DNA of 64,000 nt from Corella eumyota (GCA_963082875.1 OY720101.1:868001-932000); one strand, 5' to 3'. Positions 47,690 to 60,375 are shown, counted from the stretch's first letter. Notes: generated from the sequence alone by a model not told the origin. Made by a program: numbers and translations.

Positions 47690-49004
47690 GTAAAATTATA
47701 TTAAACTACCTATTTTGTTTTAAAAAATTATTAAACGTTTTTACAGACAAAAGCAGTGAACAGATTAAAAAAAATTAAAGAACAAAACTCTAGTTTTTAT
47801 AAAAAAAAAATGGAGCAGGTAAATTTTTTGTTTGTTTGTAATTTTTTTGCTTATAAACACTGTGATTTAATGTAATACAAAATGTATTAATAATTGTTTC
47901 TTATAATATAGTTTATCCAATGCAACTTCAAAGAAGAAAATGAATTAAAAAATTATCATGACCAACATAAAAAAGAAGCTTTACTTATTTATGAGAATGA
48001 AGCAGAAAAGCTTTTACTCCCTGAAAGGACAGAAATTAAAATCAATCTTGGACAAGAAATCAATCAACATTTTACAACTTTGAAAGGACAAAATGTTGTC
48101 TATGAGGTAAATTTAAATTTAGCATTTTAAAAAAATATTTTAAAATTTCTGGTTACTATTGATTATAAATAATTTGCATATTTACTTTTGGCTTAGCAAA
48201 AGTTAATATAGCCATGGTACTTTGTAAAACTTTGTTTAAATTTTTTCTGTGTCGGGGTAACTGATGTTACTCTATGTTTTTTTCCCACATCAAAGATAAA
48301 GATATATACAAAAAAAAAATAACATACAGCTTAATATTTTTTGTAGAGAAACCTAAATGAATATGTAGGTAATGTTCTTCAAAAAATAAAATCTGACTAT
48401 TTGGAAAAAATGAACGAGGTATTAAATTGCTAAAAGTGTATTTTCAGTCCTAAAAAACTCTTTGTTGATTTTATTTGTAGTCCCAATTTTTTAGTTTAAA
48501 AAAAATGCAAATTATGTAAATTTATTTCGTTTAGTTATCGCTTGGTAAATAAATAAAATAAAAAAAAGATTCTAATGTTAATCAAAAAACGTTACTAATA
48601 GCATATAGTGTGACTTGTAATTTTGTAGGTCTAATTTATAGTATTTTTTTTAGATTATTGACAACAAGTACATTGAACCACAGGACCTTAAAGCTTACCA
48701 TGACCAAGTTAAACATGATGTTCGAAATAATATTCAAAGCAAATTCGAAAAAAATGGTTATGAAAAATTCGGTTATAAATTTGCTGACAAGTTTTGTCAA
48801 GAGTTGGATAGCTGTTTTGAAAGTATTAAAAAGATTAATGAAAAAAATGATTTGCTGTGGTTAAGAAAAATTGGCAAGGGGTTGCTGAATGCTCTGGTAA
48901 ATGGTGTAGGGCAGTTGGCTCAAAATCCCCATAATGTAGCAAATTATATTTTGGCCGGTTTAAAGACAATACAAGGATTTTATGAAGGGTACACTTCCTA
49001 TTGA

Positions 49005-50727
49005 TGAACAAAATATTTAGCAAGTTAAACAATAATGCCTAGTGCAAATAAAAAAAAATTTAAATGTGTAAAAATTTGGTTCTGAATTAACATTCTATTT
49101 TTAATTAATTTGTTGTATTTTAATATAGTTAGTGTATGTTTGCTTTCACATTTTATTATATTTGTCTAACTGTACTTTGTACTGTTGATTTTTTTTATTT
49201 TTGTTTGATCACATTGTGTACTTAATCTTTTGGCTTGTGTTACTTGGTTGCAATGCATAACTAAATGCTCAGCTCATGATTATAAGCTTTTATTGATTGC
49301 TCTGATACTTTATGCTGTGTATGATTTATTTTGTAACTTTTGTTGTGTTAAGAGTGTATACTTTGATTGTAATTGGTAATACTTATGTTATAAAACGCTA
49401 AAAACCATAGCAAATCAATTTTGGCTTGGTTTTCTTGTATAGAATATTTTTCTGTTTAGAAAAACTGCTTCTTAATTAACTAAATATAAAGCAATATTGA
49501 ACTTTGTTTGTATTTTTATGGTTAAGCATTAGTTTAAAGAACAAGTCGTTTAGTCTGTAAAAATATAAATCACAGCAGAATGTTAGGTTTATGACCTCCT
49601 TTTTGAGGACAAATAAAGTTCAAAACATATGTTTATGTTATTACGGTTCAGTAATTTACCACGTGCGTCATATAAACAACTTTACATTTTTTTATAATTT
49701 TTATTTACAATTAAACAAAAAAGCATTTGCCGTTGTTTCAGTTTTACCAAGAATACTTAATTAAAACAATTAGTATGTTATTAGTATGTTTGTGGAAAGA
49801 AGACTTTATTTTACCATTGTTGGAATGATAGAGAAAGGGCAAAATAACAAAATACAATCAAACCAACAGGTAAATATAATATATTACAATTCTTTTAAAT
49901 ATAAAACGTATATTGGCGCTAATGTGCAATTTATGATTACATGCAAAAAATGTATTAGTCTGTATGACTTCAACCATTTGACCAAAATGCGCATTCTCCC
50001 GAAAAAACAAAATTATAAAAAAGTTTTGATAACGACTTTTTGTAAAAATTTAGGTATCATTTTTTTAGTGGCTAAAAGCCATTTTAATTAGATGAAATAG
50101 GTTAAGCGGGAGTTAATAAAAAATGTCATTGTTTTGTGTATTTGATAAAATGATTTTCGGGCATATGGCACTAATAACTACAAAAAAATAATTTTTTTTG
50201 GCAATAAAAAAAAAGAAAAAAACTAAATGTTGGTAATGTAGGTATATAATAATAGGGGTTAGTTGAATTACTTAATAAGGCCAAGTTTTATATATTTTCA
50301 TTAAGTTTTAATTTTTGAAAGGAGTTTCGGAAAATTCTATATAAAAGCATTATTAGGGTATTGTTCAAGAACTCTATTAAAAATAGAAATATAAAGTCTG
50401 GCATACTCATAGCTTCCTCTTTAAAAAACAGCATAAAAATAAAACAAAAAAAATTTCGTAAAAAGGTTAAAGACAAAGAATTATATTAAAGCAATAAGAA
50501 ACTCTGGTAGCAATGTTAACCAATGTTTTATTTAGGGTGGTAACTTTTGGGTTAATGATGGTTAGATGTAACTCATGTTTATACATAAGGTTGACATTGC
50601 TACTTGAGTTTCTATTAATTATAGAATATTGTGTTAGAAATAAAATCAAAACAAAAATAACAAAATAAAAAAACCAAAAAAAAAACAGCCACAAACATAA
50701 CCATAAATTACTACACTGTCTGTTTTA
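49005..50727. other. Intergenic, no gene supported
   Basis: AT-rich DNA between gene E and lectin gene G1. A 101-codon open stretch at 49786-50091 has no recognisable motif and no splice context. A possible polyadenylation signal for gene E is AATAAA near 49612. Confidence 0.5.
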
Positions 50728-52831
50728 TTATTTTTTTTCACGCAAATGTTTTGGAATAACTGCTGCATAGGTTTCTTGTTGTTGCAAATTGTCCTGAGTT
50801 GTGGTGTTTGGGTTCTCATTTTGAGAAGGTCCTGCTGTGGTGTTAGAGTCGGCATTTGAACGTGGTTGTGCTGTGGCATATAAGTTTTGACTCTGAGAAG
50901 GGCCCCCTGTAGTGTAAATGTTACTACCTTGGCCTTGTTCTGCAGTGGTGTTAGAGTTGGCATCTGAACGTGGCTGTGCCGTCGCATATAAGTTTTGACC
51001 ACGAAAAGGGTCTGCAGTGTTGTAAATAGAACTACCTGGTTCTGTGGTAGGGTTAGGGTTAGCTGGATCATTTGCTGCCATATAAATGTTTTCCTCTGAA
51101 ATTATAAAATTTAGCATCACATAATTTTTAAACTAAAATTTGCATCCAATTTATTTTTTGGTAAAGTTTTAGAACATAATTTATGGAATCTATATTTTTT
51201 TCAATAAATATTAATAAAGGATCAAAAAATGTTTTAGTAATAGTGATCCTATATTATGTGCTAGCAAAACACACATTAGTTCAGCCAAACCAAACCAATT
51301 TATAAACAAAAGAAAAATCAAATTAACAATACGAAACTAAAAAAAAAATTAAGATTAAGTCTGAAATTCTATGTTTATTTTTGCATTTATAGGCTGTTAA
51401 ACATTAATAACAACAAAACATTTTATTTTACCTTGGTGATTTTGCATATTCTTCCTTCTTTTGTACATAAAACCACCGCCCCCGAGTAAACAAACGAATA
51501 AAATCAGACCAACCACCAAACCGATTGTTAAGCCATTGCCCTTAAATAAAATATTGTTTTTTGTAAATTTGTCAGAAAAACAGTTATAAAAAATTTACTC
51601 ATATTTAATAAGAAATAAGTTTTTTTGAAAACACACAAAATTTTTTGATTAGGTTAAAAATAAAGACAAAATTCTATTCATAAAGTAACAATATTATGCT
51701 ATCCTTATGTGCTGTGATAATTAAATATATTGTTGATTTTAATATACTTCCTGTATGTTCCCTTGAACCTAATGCTTAATTGGTTTAAGTAAATATCATT
51801 AAAACTTAAGTTATATCATGGCATATATAAAACCAATTAAAACCTACAAGGGACTTAGCCATATACCTTGTCTGTGGTATATGATTGTATTATTTTTTAA
51901 AATAAATTTGTTTACCTTGTTTTCTTGTTCAAGTTTATCATGTTCATAATTTGCTTCCCCTAACGCTGTTGTTGTGGCATCTGGTTGGGGAGCTATCTTA
52001 CTTTCTGTTGTTGTTGTTGGTGGAGTTAATGTTGTAGTTGTTGTTGTTGTTGGTGGAGTTAATGTTCTTCTTGTTACCCTTTTTGTTGTTGTTGTTGTTT
52101 CTATAATAAACAAAATAGTATTAAGTATCATGAATATGGCTAAATTGTTTTTTATTGTGTTTAATATTTAGTAATTTAGTTAAAATTGTTAATTTAATTA
52201 AAAAAAATGTTTTATATTAAAATTAGGGTATACAAACTACTTCTAATTGCTCACTTTCACATATATATTTATGTATTGTATAGCATTTAACATCGTTCCA
52301 TTTGGAAGTCCAGCTCTTAATAACAACACTTTTTTCATATGAATGATTGGGTTCATGTTCATCCCAGTTAGACTGATTACTGGTTAAAGTTGTCCCATCA
52401 TTCCACTTGAACGAGGAATCATAATTTTCAGAATTATTTCTTTTCAGGCCAATGTAGTATTCTCCACCTTTACCTTAAGAATTTAAAAATACGAATAATT
52501 AAATTCTTATTTCTTGTTTAAATTTTAATCTTTTTTTACGTCAAAAAAATGTATATAATATTTTTTGCATTATAATAGCTATTCATTTTTTTGAGGTTGC
52601 TATAACACTAAAAAGCTAATAATAGTTACCAAAAATTGTTTTATTAAAAAAGTTTCTGATGCTGTGTGTTTTAACAGTTGCTAACTTGGCACTCATATTT
52701 TCACAATCTTGTTTTGCCTGATTATAATTAGTTAAATTTGATCCGAAATAATATTCTTTACCATAATATTCATACCAGTCTCTTCCATTAACAATATTTA
52801 AAATCATCAAACTTAAAATTAACTTGTTCAT
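50728..52831 (-). CDS. Gene G1: type I transmembrane C-type lectin receptor with long tyrosine-rich tail
   Basis: Five exons: 52630-52831 (signal peptide MNKLILSLMILNIVNG and first part of the lectin fold), 52255-52473 (rest of the fold), 51916-52100 (Thr/Pro-rich mucin-like stalk), 51432-51540 (membrane span LTIGLVVGLILFVCLLGGGG with stop-transfer KRRK), 50728-51095 (cytoplasmic tail, stop at 50728). The lectin domain has YIGL, FKWNDGT, an EPN motif and WND, the calcium and mannose-type sugar-binding signature, and closes YICE. The Cys usually just before VVI is Ser here (gene G2 has Cys), so one disulphide is lost. The tail has six tyrosines in NIYM, SIYN, NLYATA (twice), NIYT and ETYAAV. 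The last is ITIM-like but lacks the usual residue at minus 2. The GTGAGC donor of exon 2 was chosen because it alone keeps frame into the stalk. Confidence 0.85.
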
Positions 52832-53351
52832 TTTAAAACCTGCTTAATCTTGTACAACCCCCTTCCTTGTTTATAAGCAAGTGTGGATAAAACAAGGAAA
52901 TAACTGCTGTGGAAAAAAATTTCTTTTGTTTCAATGACTCAGTAATTGTCTATAAATGAAAATGCTACATGCTAGTGTATGTAGAACTAATAATAACAAG
53001 CCCATTAAAATGATTATTTTTTGTTTATTGCATATTACATTATAGTCAAATAATTTTAATAGTTTTTCCCTTAAACATTTTATCTAACAAATGCAATTAT
53101 CTTAAATATTTATTTGGTTTGGATAAAGTTTTTGTATAAATAACATTACTGATTAAAGAAATTATAATCATGCACACATTTTAATAGTGTCTACCAATTT
53201 TTAATTGAGAAAGATAAAAGATTTGTATAAATTTTTGCCAAATGCATTTTATGAAATATTACTTTTCTATATTTTTTTTTTAAATATTTTTTTTAAACAC
53301 TTAAATTATTATAAGATGGAATATAAGTTCAACAATAAAATTTCCATATTT
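52832..53351. other. G1-H1 intergenic segment
   Basis: About 520 bp between the stop of H1 and the start of G1. It is repeated nearly intact between H2 and G2 (59836-60375). It should hold the lectin promoter and the dehydrogenase 3' end; no clear site was identified. Confidence 0.5.
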
Positions 53352-55508
53352 TTACTCTTTTTTTTGGTAGACTCTATTGGGTACAAACTTCTTGAGAGAT
53401 TCGTCAGACCCAATAAACGAATGCTGGGCTCTTTGAATCTTCATAGGCTGAAGAGTTGAAAGATAATGGGCAAAATACATAGATCTTGGTATAGCCACCA
53501 TCTCTCTGTCTGATAACACTGCATGTATAATTTCATCAACACATTCCTGAGGAGTTAGTGAAGGAACGAGCCAAGGGTATTTGATCCTAACACCTCTGTA
53601 TCAAAATGAAGGTAAAAGTAAATAATATGCGTAAGATTTTAACATAATACGTTACTAAAAAATTTTCCAAATTTTTTTAATTATTTGCCTATCTACTACG
53701 TCATCAGCGAAACAAAATGCTATTTACTCACGTAAACATTCCAGTATGGATGTGGTAAGGACAAACCAACGTCGTTTTAACTCCGTCCACTTCTGTGAGG
53801 TCATAATAGATCGATTGATGTAAACCGACCGCTCCGTGCTTAGAAGCGTTGTAATCGGGCATACCAGGTGTCGCGAATAAACCTGTGACGTCATCAACTT
53901 ACGATTAATACGTGTGACGTAATAAGCTTTTGTTTTTTATTTATGTCGTTATAAACTAACGTTTCACTTATGACGTTTTGTTATATTTAATTGAATACAC
54001 GTGACGTCATTTTAAGTTATTACTCATCAAGTAAAAGTGGGAAATTTAACAAATTTTAAGTGCTAAAAATATTAAAAATATTAACATTGCGCATTGGTGA
54101 ATAAAGTGTGCCAATAGCTTTGACAAGGAATTGGATTTGCTTTTTTAATTTATTTTTTTTATTTATTTTAGACTTGTTTGTTGGTAAAATCCTTGTAATA
54201 TTTAAACTTTAATTTTTGCTTTAAAAATATTTTAACAATGTGAATTACCGACTGTACTAGCCACAGTAACGATGTGACCATGGTTATTCTGCACCATTGT
54301 TGGTAGAAACTCGCGTAAAGTCCACGCATGCGCAAGAGTGTTGACCTTGAAAGTTAACTCGATTTGACTTTCCGATAGGTCCATTAACTTCTTGCAGAAT
54401 GTCACTCCTACGTCACAATAAAAAATTAAACACGTGACTTTAAAATATAAAATAATAGAAATTCAAAAGGAATTGTTAACAGAATTTTGTAAAAGGGGCA
54501 AGCAACCTAATACAAAAACAAAAAAATTTGTCAAAGAATTTAATTTTTTTGAATGACGTTTATGAAATTATTCACAATGGGATAAATAAAATAAATATAA
54601 AATTTAAAAATTTTGACAATGGGTCGATAGGCTGCATATAGTTTATGAAACTATTATGTCATCAATTTTACGTAATACAAAAAACGAGGAAGTTATTGTT
54701 AGTATTATGTGAAATAAAACAAGGAAGTTTGCATTAAATGCCTAAAGAGATTAAGTTACTAAATTATAATAAAGAGTTTAAGTTATTCAAAAATAGATTG
54801 CAAAAATTTGAAAAAAATTTGTTTTTTTAACAAAGATTTAATTTAAATGTAATAACAGAGTATTCTTAAAATAAACCACGTTTTAATTTAATAGAGTTCC
54901 AATTTATATTTATTTTACCATCAATTTTTAATTGTTTATTTATTCTAATTAAAAGTATATTTATTTAACGTTTTACCTGCGTTATTAACAAGCATAGTTA
55001 CATCGCCAACTCTCTCGCGCAACCTTGCGGCCGCTAATTTAATTTCTTCTTTCTTAGAAAGATCACAAACGTCTGCGAAAACTTTAGCACCAATTTCTCT
55101 GACCATTTCTGCCGTCTCGTCGTTACCTAAAATATTGATTTATTGTGTCAATATTCGCTTAGAAAGTTAGTTAGATATAGTTAGTTAGATATAGAAAGAT
55201 ATAAACAACATAGTCACGTGATACTACTGAAATTTATTATTGTTATAGCAGCAAGTGTGTACGACAACATTACGATTTTTTTTTTTTAATTTTAGATTTT
55301 TTATGTGATAAAATAAGTAAAGTCTATAAATAAATTAATACTTTTATTTATACGCAAAATCCAACCTTTTTTATTGATATCCCATAAAACGATTTTTGCC
55401 CCTTTTCTTGCAAACTCCAAAGCCATCAAACGACCGATCCCGCTCCCCCCTCCGGTAATCAAACAAACCTCCCCTGAAATTGACTTGTAGTTCGATGGTA
55501 GGATCCAT
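53352..55508 (-). CDS. Gene H1: RDH10/SDR16C-like short-chain dehydrogenase (first exon not found)
   Basis: Five exons: 55366-55508, 54977-55126, 54249-54407, 53732-53882, 53352-53595 with stop at 53352-53354. They encode about 280 residues in order: [12 protein letters not shown] (dinucleotide-binding TGxxxGIG), [30 protein letters not shown] (catalytic Ser), YNASK (catalytic YxxxK), [17 protein letters not shown]. The last four blocks closely follow retinol dehydrogenase 10, an NAD(P)-dependent membrane-anchored enzyme that oxidises all-trans-retinol in retinoic acid synthesis. The exon that should bring the Met and the hydrophobic N-terminal anchor was not recognised upstream, so the model is 5' incomplete. 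The tail VYQKKE is basic. The substrate is inferred from family resemblance. Confidence 0.85.
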
Positions 55509-56222
55509 CTAAATTTAATAAAAAGGGGAGTGAATATCGTAAATTTTCGTATTTGTTTTTATAGTTTTTTGATACGCAATTTGCATATTTGCGTTATAAT
55601 ATAACTTACAATATAAAATTTAAATGCTTTATATGAATATAAAACAAAGTTTTAAGGCAGAAATTAACCATTTTATTTATACGTATGCATAAATGTAAAA
55701 TCACATTTATTTACATTTTATTTGTGCTTTATTTTTTTAAAGCACATGTTTCAAAAAAAGTTAAGGCAAAAAAAAATGTTGTAACTTAAATATAACGTAT
55801 TTAAAATTAAATTAAAACTAATAAAGTTTTGACGTACTTTGGTAAAATAGTAAGTTTTATTTTACGCGAGTTTTTTTCATCTTAATACTGCAATAACGCC
55901 TTAAGGGTCAAATTTTGTTAAAAACACAATTTTAAGTTGTAAACATTAATATTTTAGGCATGTTTTAAATCATTAAATTGATTTTGTCATTTTTTCCCGT
56001 CGCATTGTTGTAATATTAATTGTATATCGTATTTATTATTTACTTTTATTAATGTGCGAAAAACCCCCCAAAAAATGCAAACATTTAATTCAAATGTAAT
56101 CTCAAATCAGTCTTAAACTAGTTTGACATGATAATATCACTCAGTTCCAACTTATATTTATTTTACAAATAATTTTTAATTGTTAAATAATAATTAATGG
56201 TATAAATATTTAACGATATACC

Positions 56223-56290
56223 TGCATTATTCGTGAGCATAGTTACATCAATGACTCTCTGGTGCAACCTCACGGCCACATTTTTTCCTA
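56223..56290 (-). pseudogene. Relic of a third SDR copy (part of the NNAG exon)
   Basis: After a TTTAG acceptor-like site the minus strand reads VAVRLHQRVIDVTMLTNNAG. A CAG/GTATAT donor follows. It matches the second half of H1 exon 54977-55126, and the neighbouring intron sequence (TTATATTTATTTTAC, TTTTTAATTGTT) matches as well. No other exon of this copy was seen in 55509-58151. Confidence 0.7.
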
Positions 56291-58151
56291 AATAAACAAA
56301 AACATTAAAATTAATTATAACAGAGTGTTTTAACAATACTTGCGTTTGACTAACCATGTGCAAATTAGAAAAAAACATTTACATTTTTTAATAATATTTA
56401 TTTACAACTAAACCAAAGAGAACTTTTGTTAACTATACAATTATAAAAGTAAAATATTAAAGTTGCTTAGTATAAATAAAAACTACTTTATTGAAATAAT
56501 TGATATGTTTATGAAAAAATGTTCATTTTATCAATCATAAAAATAAACAAAAAGGCAAACCCTGTTAAATATAAAGGTTGATCTAAAGAATTTTAGTAAT
56601 ATTCTTTTAAATAAGAAATGTAAAATAGCGTTAATTATGGTTCGAAATCTTAGATTTCGAAACATATTGTTATTGTCCGTATATTTATTATTATTTTTAT
56701 TTTTATTCTTACTAATCCGAATTTTGAAATCGAATAACTTTTGTTCTTTAAAACTAAAAGTTCTAAATTTTTAGTATGTTTGTTATTATCCCAACGAATC
56801 GCAAACCTCCTATTTACAACTTTTAATTATCACTAATTACTAATTAATATATTTTATTATTAAAATTAAAAGATTAAATTTTCTGAAATTTTAATATGTT
56901 GCTGGTATTATTATTTTGTATGTTGCTATTTAAAATGAAGATTTAACTCTAGCTAAATATCGTTTAATTATTATTTTAGTTTTTTTATAAAATAACGAAT
57001 TAGTGTGAGTTTAACGCTTGAATAATTTAATAGCGTTCTGGTCGCCGTCAAAAATCGTTCTTTTCGCTGTCCATTAAAGTAAAAAATATTAGTTGAAAAT
57101 TTAAGTAAAATGTTAAAATATAAGTAAAAAATGTGTAAAATTTTTGTTTTAATTGTTTTGTTATTATTATATTTTAATACTTGTTTGATTACTAAAAAAT
57201 TAAGATCGGCATTTTGCTTTTAAATTTAGTTTACTTTTATATCACAATATCAATGAGTGCGTGTTCGCTTGTTAAAATTAGGTTTAAATATAAAAAAGTT
57301 CATATTTAAATTTACAATTTAATTAATAAACCTATTAAATCAATTATATTTATAAAAAAGAATCAAACAATTTCGAACCATATTTTATTTATCAAATAAA
57401 TCTAGTTTGCAATCGTTTTTTACACTAAAATATAAAAAATGACAATTTTATTCTAAATTATAGGTGATAAAAGAAAACTGATAAAGGAAGTGCATTATAA
57501 AGGGATAGGAATTTAAAATTTATGAAATCAATTGAAGGGGAATTGTTTAAGAAACACAATGACATATGAATACAAGGTAAGGTCTATCATTTGAGTTGAC
57601 ATTTATTCTATTCACTTTTAAAAAACAAACGATAAATAAAATAAAACAAAATAAAAAGTTTTTACTGTAAAAAAGTTATATAAAAGGAAATTTATACAAG
57701 CGAAATAAAACCCAGATTGCGATGTCTACCTATGCTAGGTTGTGACCATCATGTGAGTTAAAGGAAAACATTTTGACTTCAAATTTAAGTATATAAATCT
57801 AATTCTCTTAGTTAAAGGGCAAACATTGGTTTATGTAACTTATATTTATGCAAGTTGGGCATAGCTACTAAATTTTCCGTACTTAATATAAAAATCTAAA
57901 ATCTAATAAAAATTATAAAAATCTAATATAAAAATCCAAAAAAGAAAACAAACATATTTAAAAAATGAAATCATAGTTAATATTGTTGTGTTTTTGTAAA
58001 TTTGATTAAAAATTAACCTAAATGTTATAAAATCACAGGTGAGAATTTTTTGTTGTTGTAAATTGTCCTAAGCCTTGTTATATAAGTTTTAAGAACAAGA
58101 TGATGCTTCTGTGGTGAAATGTTTTCTTCTTGGCCTGGTTTACTATGAGTG

Positions 58152-59835
58152 TTAGATTCTGTTCATGTAAATATTTTCATCTAAAATAGAAAAATTAGTG
58201 TTACATAAATTTCAAACTAAAATTCGCATCCTATTTATTTTTGCTCCATTTTTTAGACCATGATTTATCCAAATATAAGTTTTCCTAAATAATTAATGAT
58301 AAAAGGTCAACAAAAGAAATGTTTTTAGTGTTATAGCGATTATTTGTTATGTCGTAGCGAAACACTTTAGTTCTGGTAATGTTAGCGGGTAATAAACAAA
58401 GTAACATTAGATTAATAATACAACAACTAAGAAAAAAATTTTAGTTCTGGAATATTTTAAGTCCATCTACAAATGGACCTTTAAAACTTGACATAAATAT
58501 CACTAAAAATACTATTACCTTGCTCATTTTGCGCATTTCTTTTCGTCCTGTACACAAAACAACCAAATCCAAGTAAACTAATAAATAAAATTACGCCAAC
58601 CACAATTAACTCAATTGTTAAGCCCATTTCCTTAAATAAAATAATAGTTTTTGTAAATTTGTCATAAAAACAAATAGAAAATTTTTATATTTTTAATCAC
58701 GAAATTGAATTATTTCTATGCTCACACATTTTCTTTTTTTTAATGTTAAAAGGCAAACAACTTGTTGTAATGCCAAGTCCCGATTTGTTCCAATAGGTGA
58801 CTGTATGTTTGATTTACTTATGACCAGGCATAGAATCAATCAAAATTACAAGGATTATAATTTTTATTAAATTGTTGACTGCACCCTGATTTTTTACCTT
58901 GTTATTTTGTTCAAGGTTATCATGGTCAGAATTTGCTTTCCCTAACGCTGTTGTTGTGGCATGTGGTTGGGGAGCTATGTTATTATTTGTTGTTGTTGTT
59001 ATTGGAGTGGTTAATGTTGTAGTTGTTGTTGTTATTGGTGGAGATAATGGAGTTATCTTTTTTTTTGTTGTTGTTGTTTCTATATCAAACAAAATAATAT
59101 TAAGTATCATGAATATGGCTAAATTGTTTTTTATTTTGTTTAATATTAAGTAATTTAGTTAAAATTGTTAATTTATTTAAAAAAAATGTTTTGTATTAAA
59201 ATTAGGGTATACAAACTACTTCTAATTGCTCACTTTTTATTTTCCTTTCACAAATATATTTGTTTTTTTTTACACATTCAACATCGTTCCATTTGGAAGA
59301 CCAGCTCTTAATAACAACACATTTTTCATTGGCATTATTAGGTTCATCTGCACCTTTATCTTTATCCCAGTTAGATTGACCACTGGTTAAAGTTGTCCCA
59401 TCGTTCCACTTGAAAGAGGAATCAGATTTATTAGGTTTTTTTCTTTCCAGGCCAATGTAGTATAGTCCATCTTTACCTTAAGAATTTAAAAATACAGAAT
59501 AATTAAATTCTTATTTCTTGTTTAAATTTTAATCTTTTTTTACGTCAAAAAAATGTATATAATATTTTTTGCATTATAATAGCTATTCATTTTTTTGAGG
59601 TTGCTATAACACTAAAAAGCTATTAATAGTTACCAAAAATTGTTTTATTAAAAAACTCTCTGATGCTGAATGTTTTAACAGTTGCTAACTTGGCACTCAT
59701 ATATTCACAATCTTGTTTTGCCTGATTATAATTACTTAAAGATGATCCGAAATAATATTCTTTACTCCCATGTTCATAACAGTCTCTTCCATTAACAATA
59801 TTTAAAATCATCAAACTTAAAATTAACTTGTTCAT
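58152..59835 (-). CDS. Gene G2: type I transmembrane C-type lectin receptor with short tail
   Basis: Exons: 59634-59835, 59234-59476, 58898-59079, 58519-58630, 58152-58180. Same architecture as G1: signal peptide, lectin fold, Thr-rich stalk, membrane span (GLTIELIVVGVILFISLLG) with basic stop-transfer. The lectin fold retains the full canonical Cys set, including EKCVVI, plus DEPN and WND. The cytoplasmic exon stops after DENIYMNRI (TAA at 58152-58154), leaving one tyrosine in a YMN context. Decayed tail-like sequence continues beyond. The first exon is nearly identical to G1's apart from substitutions around the mature N-terminus (DCYEHGSKEYY). It may be a short-tail partner of G1 or a receptor losing its tail. 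Confidence 0.8.
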
Positions 59836-60375
59836 TTTAAAACCTGCTTAATCTTGTACAACACGAAAAAATTGATTAAAACTTGGTGTTCTTCCTTGTT
59901 TATAAGCAAGTGTGGATAATACAAGGAAATAACTGCTGTGGAAAAAAATTTCTTTGTTTCAATGACTCAGTAATTGTCTCAAGTATAAATGAAAATGCTA
60001 CATGCTAGTGTATGTAGAACTAATAATAACAAGCCTATTAAAATGATTATTTTTTGTTTATTGCATATTACATTATAGTCAAATAATTTTAATAGGTTTT
60101 CCCTTAAACATTTTATCTAACAAATGTAATTATCTTAAATATTTATTTGAAAGTTTTTGTATAAATAACATTACTGATTAAAGAAATTATAATCATGCAC
60201 ACATTTTGATAGTGTCTACCAATTTTTAATTGAGAAAGATAAAAAAATTGTATAAATTTTTGCCAAATGCATTTTATGAAATATTACTTTTCTATATTGC
60301 TTTTTTAAGTATTTTTTTAACCACTTAAATTATTATAAGATGGAATATAAGTTCAACAATAAAATTTTAATATTT
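59836..60375. other. G2-H2 intergenic segment, duplicate of 52832-53351
   Basis: Shared blocks include ACTGCTGTGGAAAAAAATTT and CATGCTAGTGTATGTAGAAC in both copies; an extra short stretch near 59866-59888 is absent in the first copy. Confidence 0.7.

Larger units (their letters stand above)
43092..49004 (+). pseudogene. Gene E: atlastin-like GTPase with repeated helical stalk
   Basis: Exons: 43092-43330, 43509-43653, 43736-43890, 44160-44240, 44322-44539, 44625-44809, 44951-45022, 45136-45321, 45546-45611, 46009-46212 (donor shifted), 46326-46397, 46605-46796, 46959-47030, 47127-47317, 47747-47818, 47912-48106, 48347-48418, 48654-49004. Motifs GAFRKGKS, FLMDTQGAFD and LIRDWPHAD are present. 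Lesions: 11 nt missing in 44322-44539 with TAA at 44535-44537, TAA early in 44951-45022, TAG in 45136-45321, and one nt missing in 47127-47317. The terminal tail WLRKIGKGLLNALVNG is intact. No ATG precedes the P-loop in the first recognised exon and no UBA-like exons are seen in 42004-43091, where I see no other feature. It is closest to gene A despite lying at the far end of the cluster on the other strand. Confidence 0.8.

Noticed and set aside
1-49004. Classical guanylate-binding protein (GBP) assignment
   Set aside because: P-loop GAFRKGKS, DTQGAFD, IRDW and the ILEANQKA segment all match atlastin wording better than GBP; no C-terminal CaaX motif is seen.
49786-50091. 101-codon open stretch on the plus strand
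   Set aside because: No recognisable domain, splice context or duplicate; composition is that of AT-rich intergenic DNA.
50728-50800. True ITIM at the end of the G1 tail
   Set aside because: ETYAAV lacks Ile, Val, Leu or Ser at the minus 2 position, so only ITIM-like is justified.
50646-51071. 141-codon open frame overlapping the G1 cytoplasmic exon
   Set aside because: It is a shifted frame of the repetitive tail-coding exon; the splice phase from the membrane-span exon selects the other frame.
51974-52171. Val-rich open frame opposite the lectin stalk, and the similar one at 58899-59153
   Set aside because: These are antisense shadows of the Thr-rich (ACA)n stalk exons of G1 and G2.
52832-53351. 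Tunicate-style operon of H1 and G1
   Set aside because: The spacer is about 520 bp, longer than typical trans-spliced operon gaps, and no spliced-leader evidence can be read from genomic DNA.
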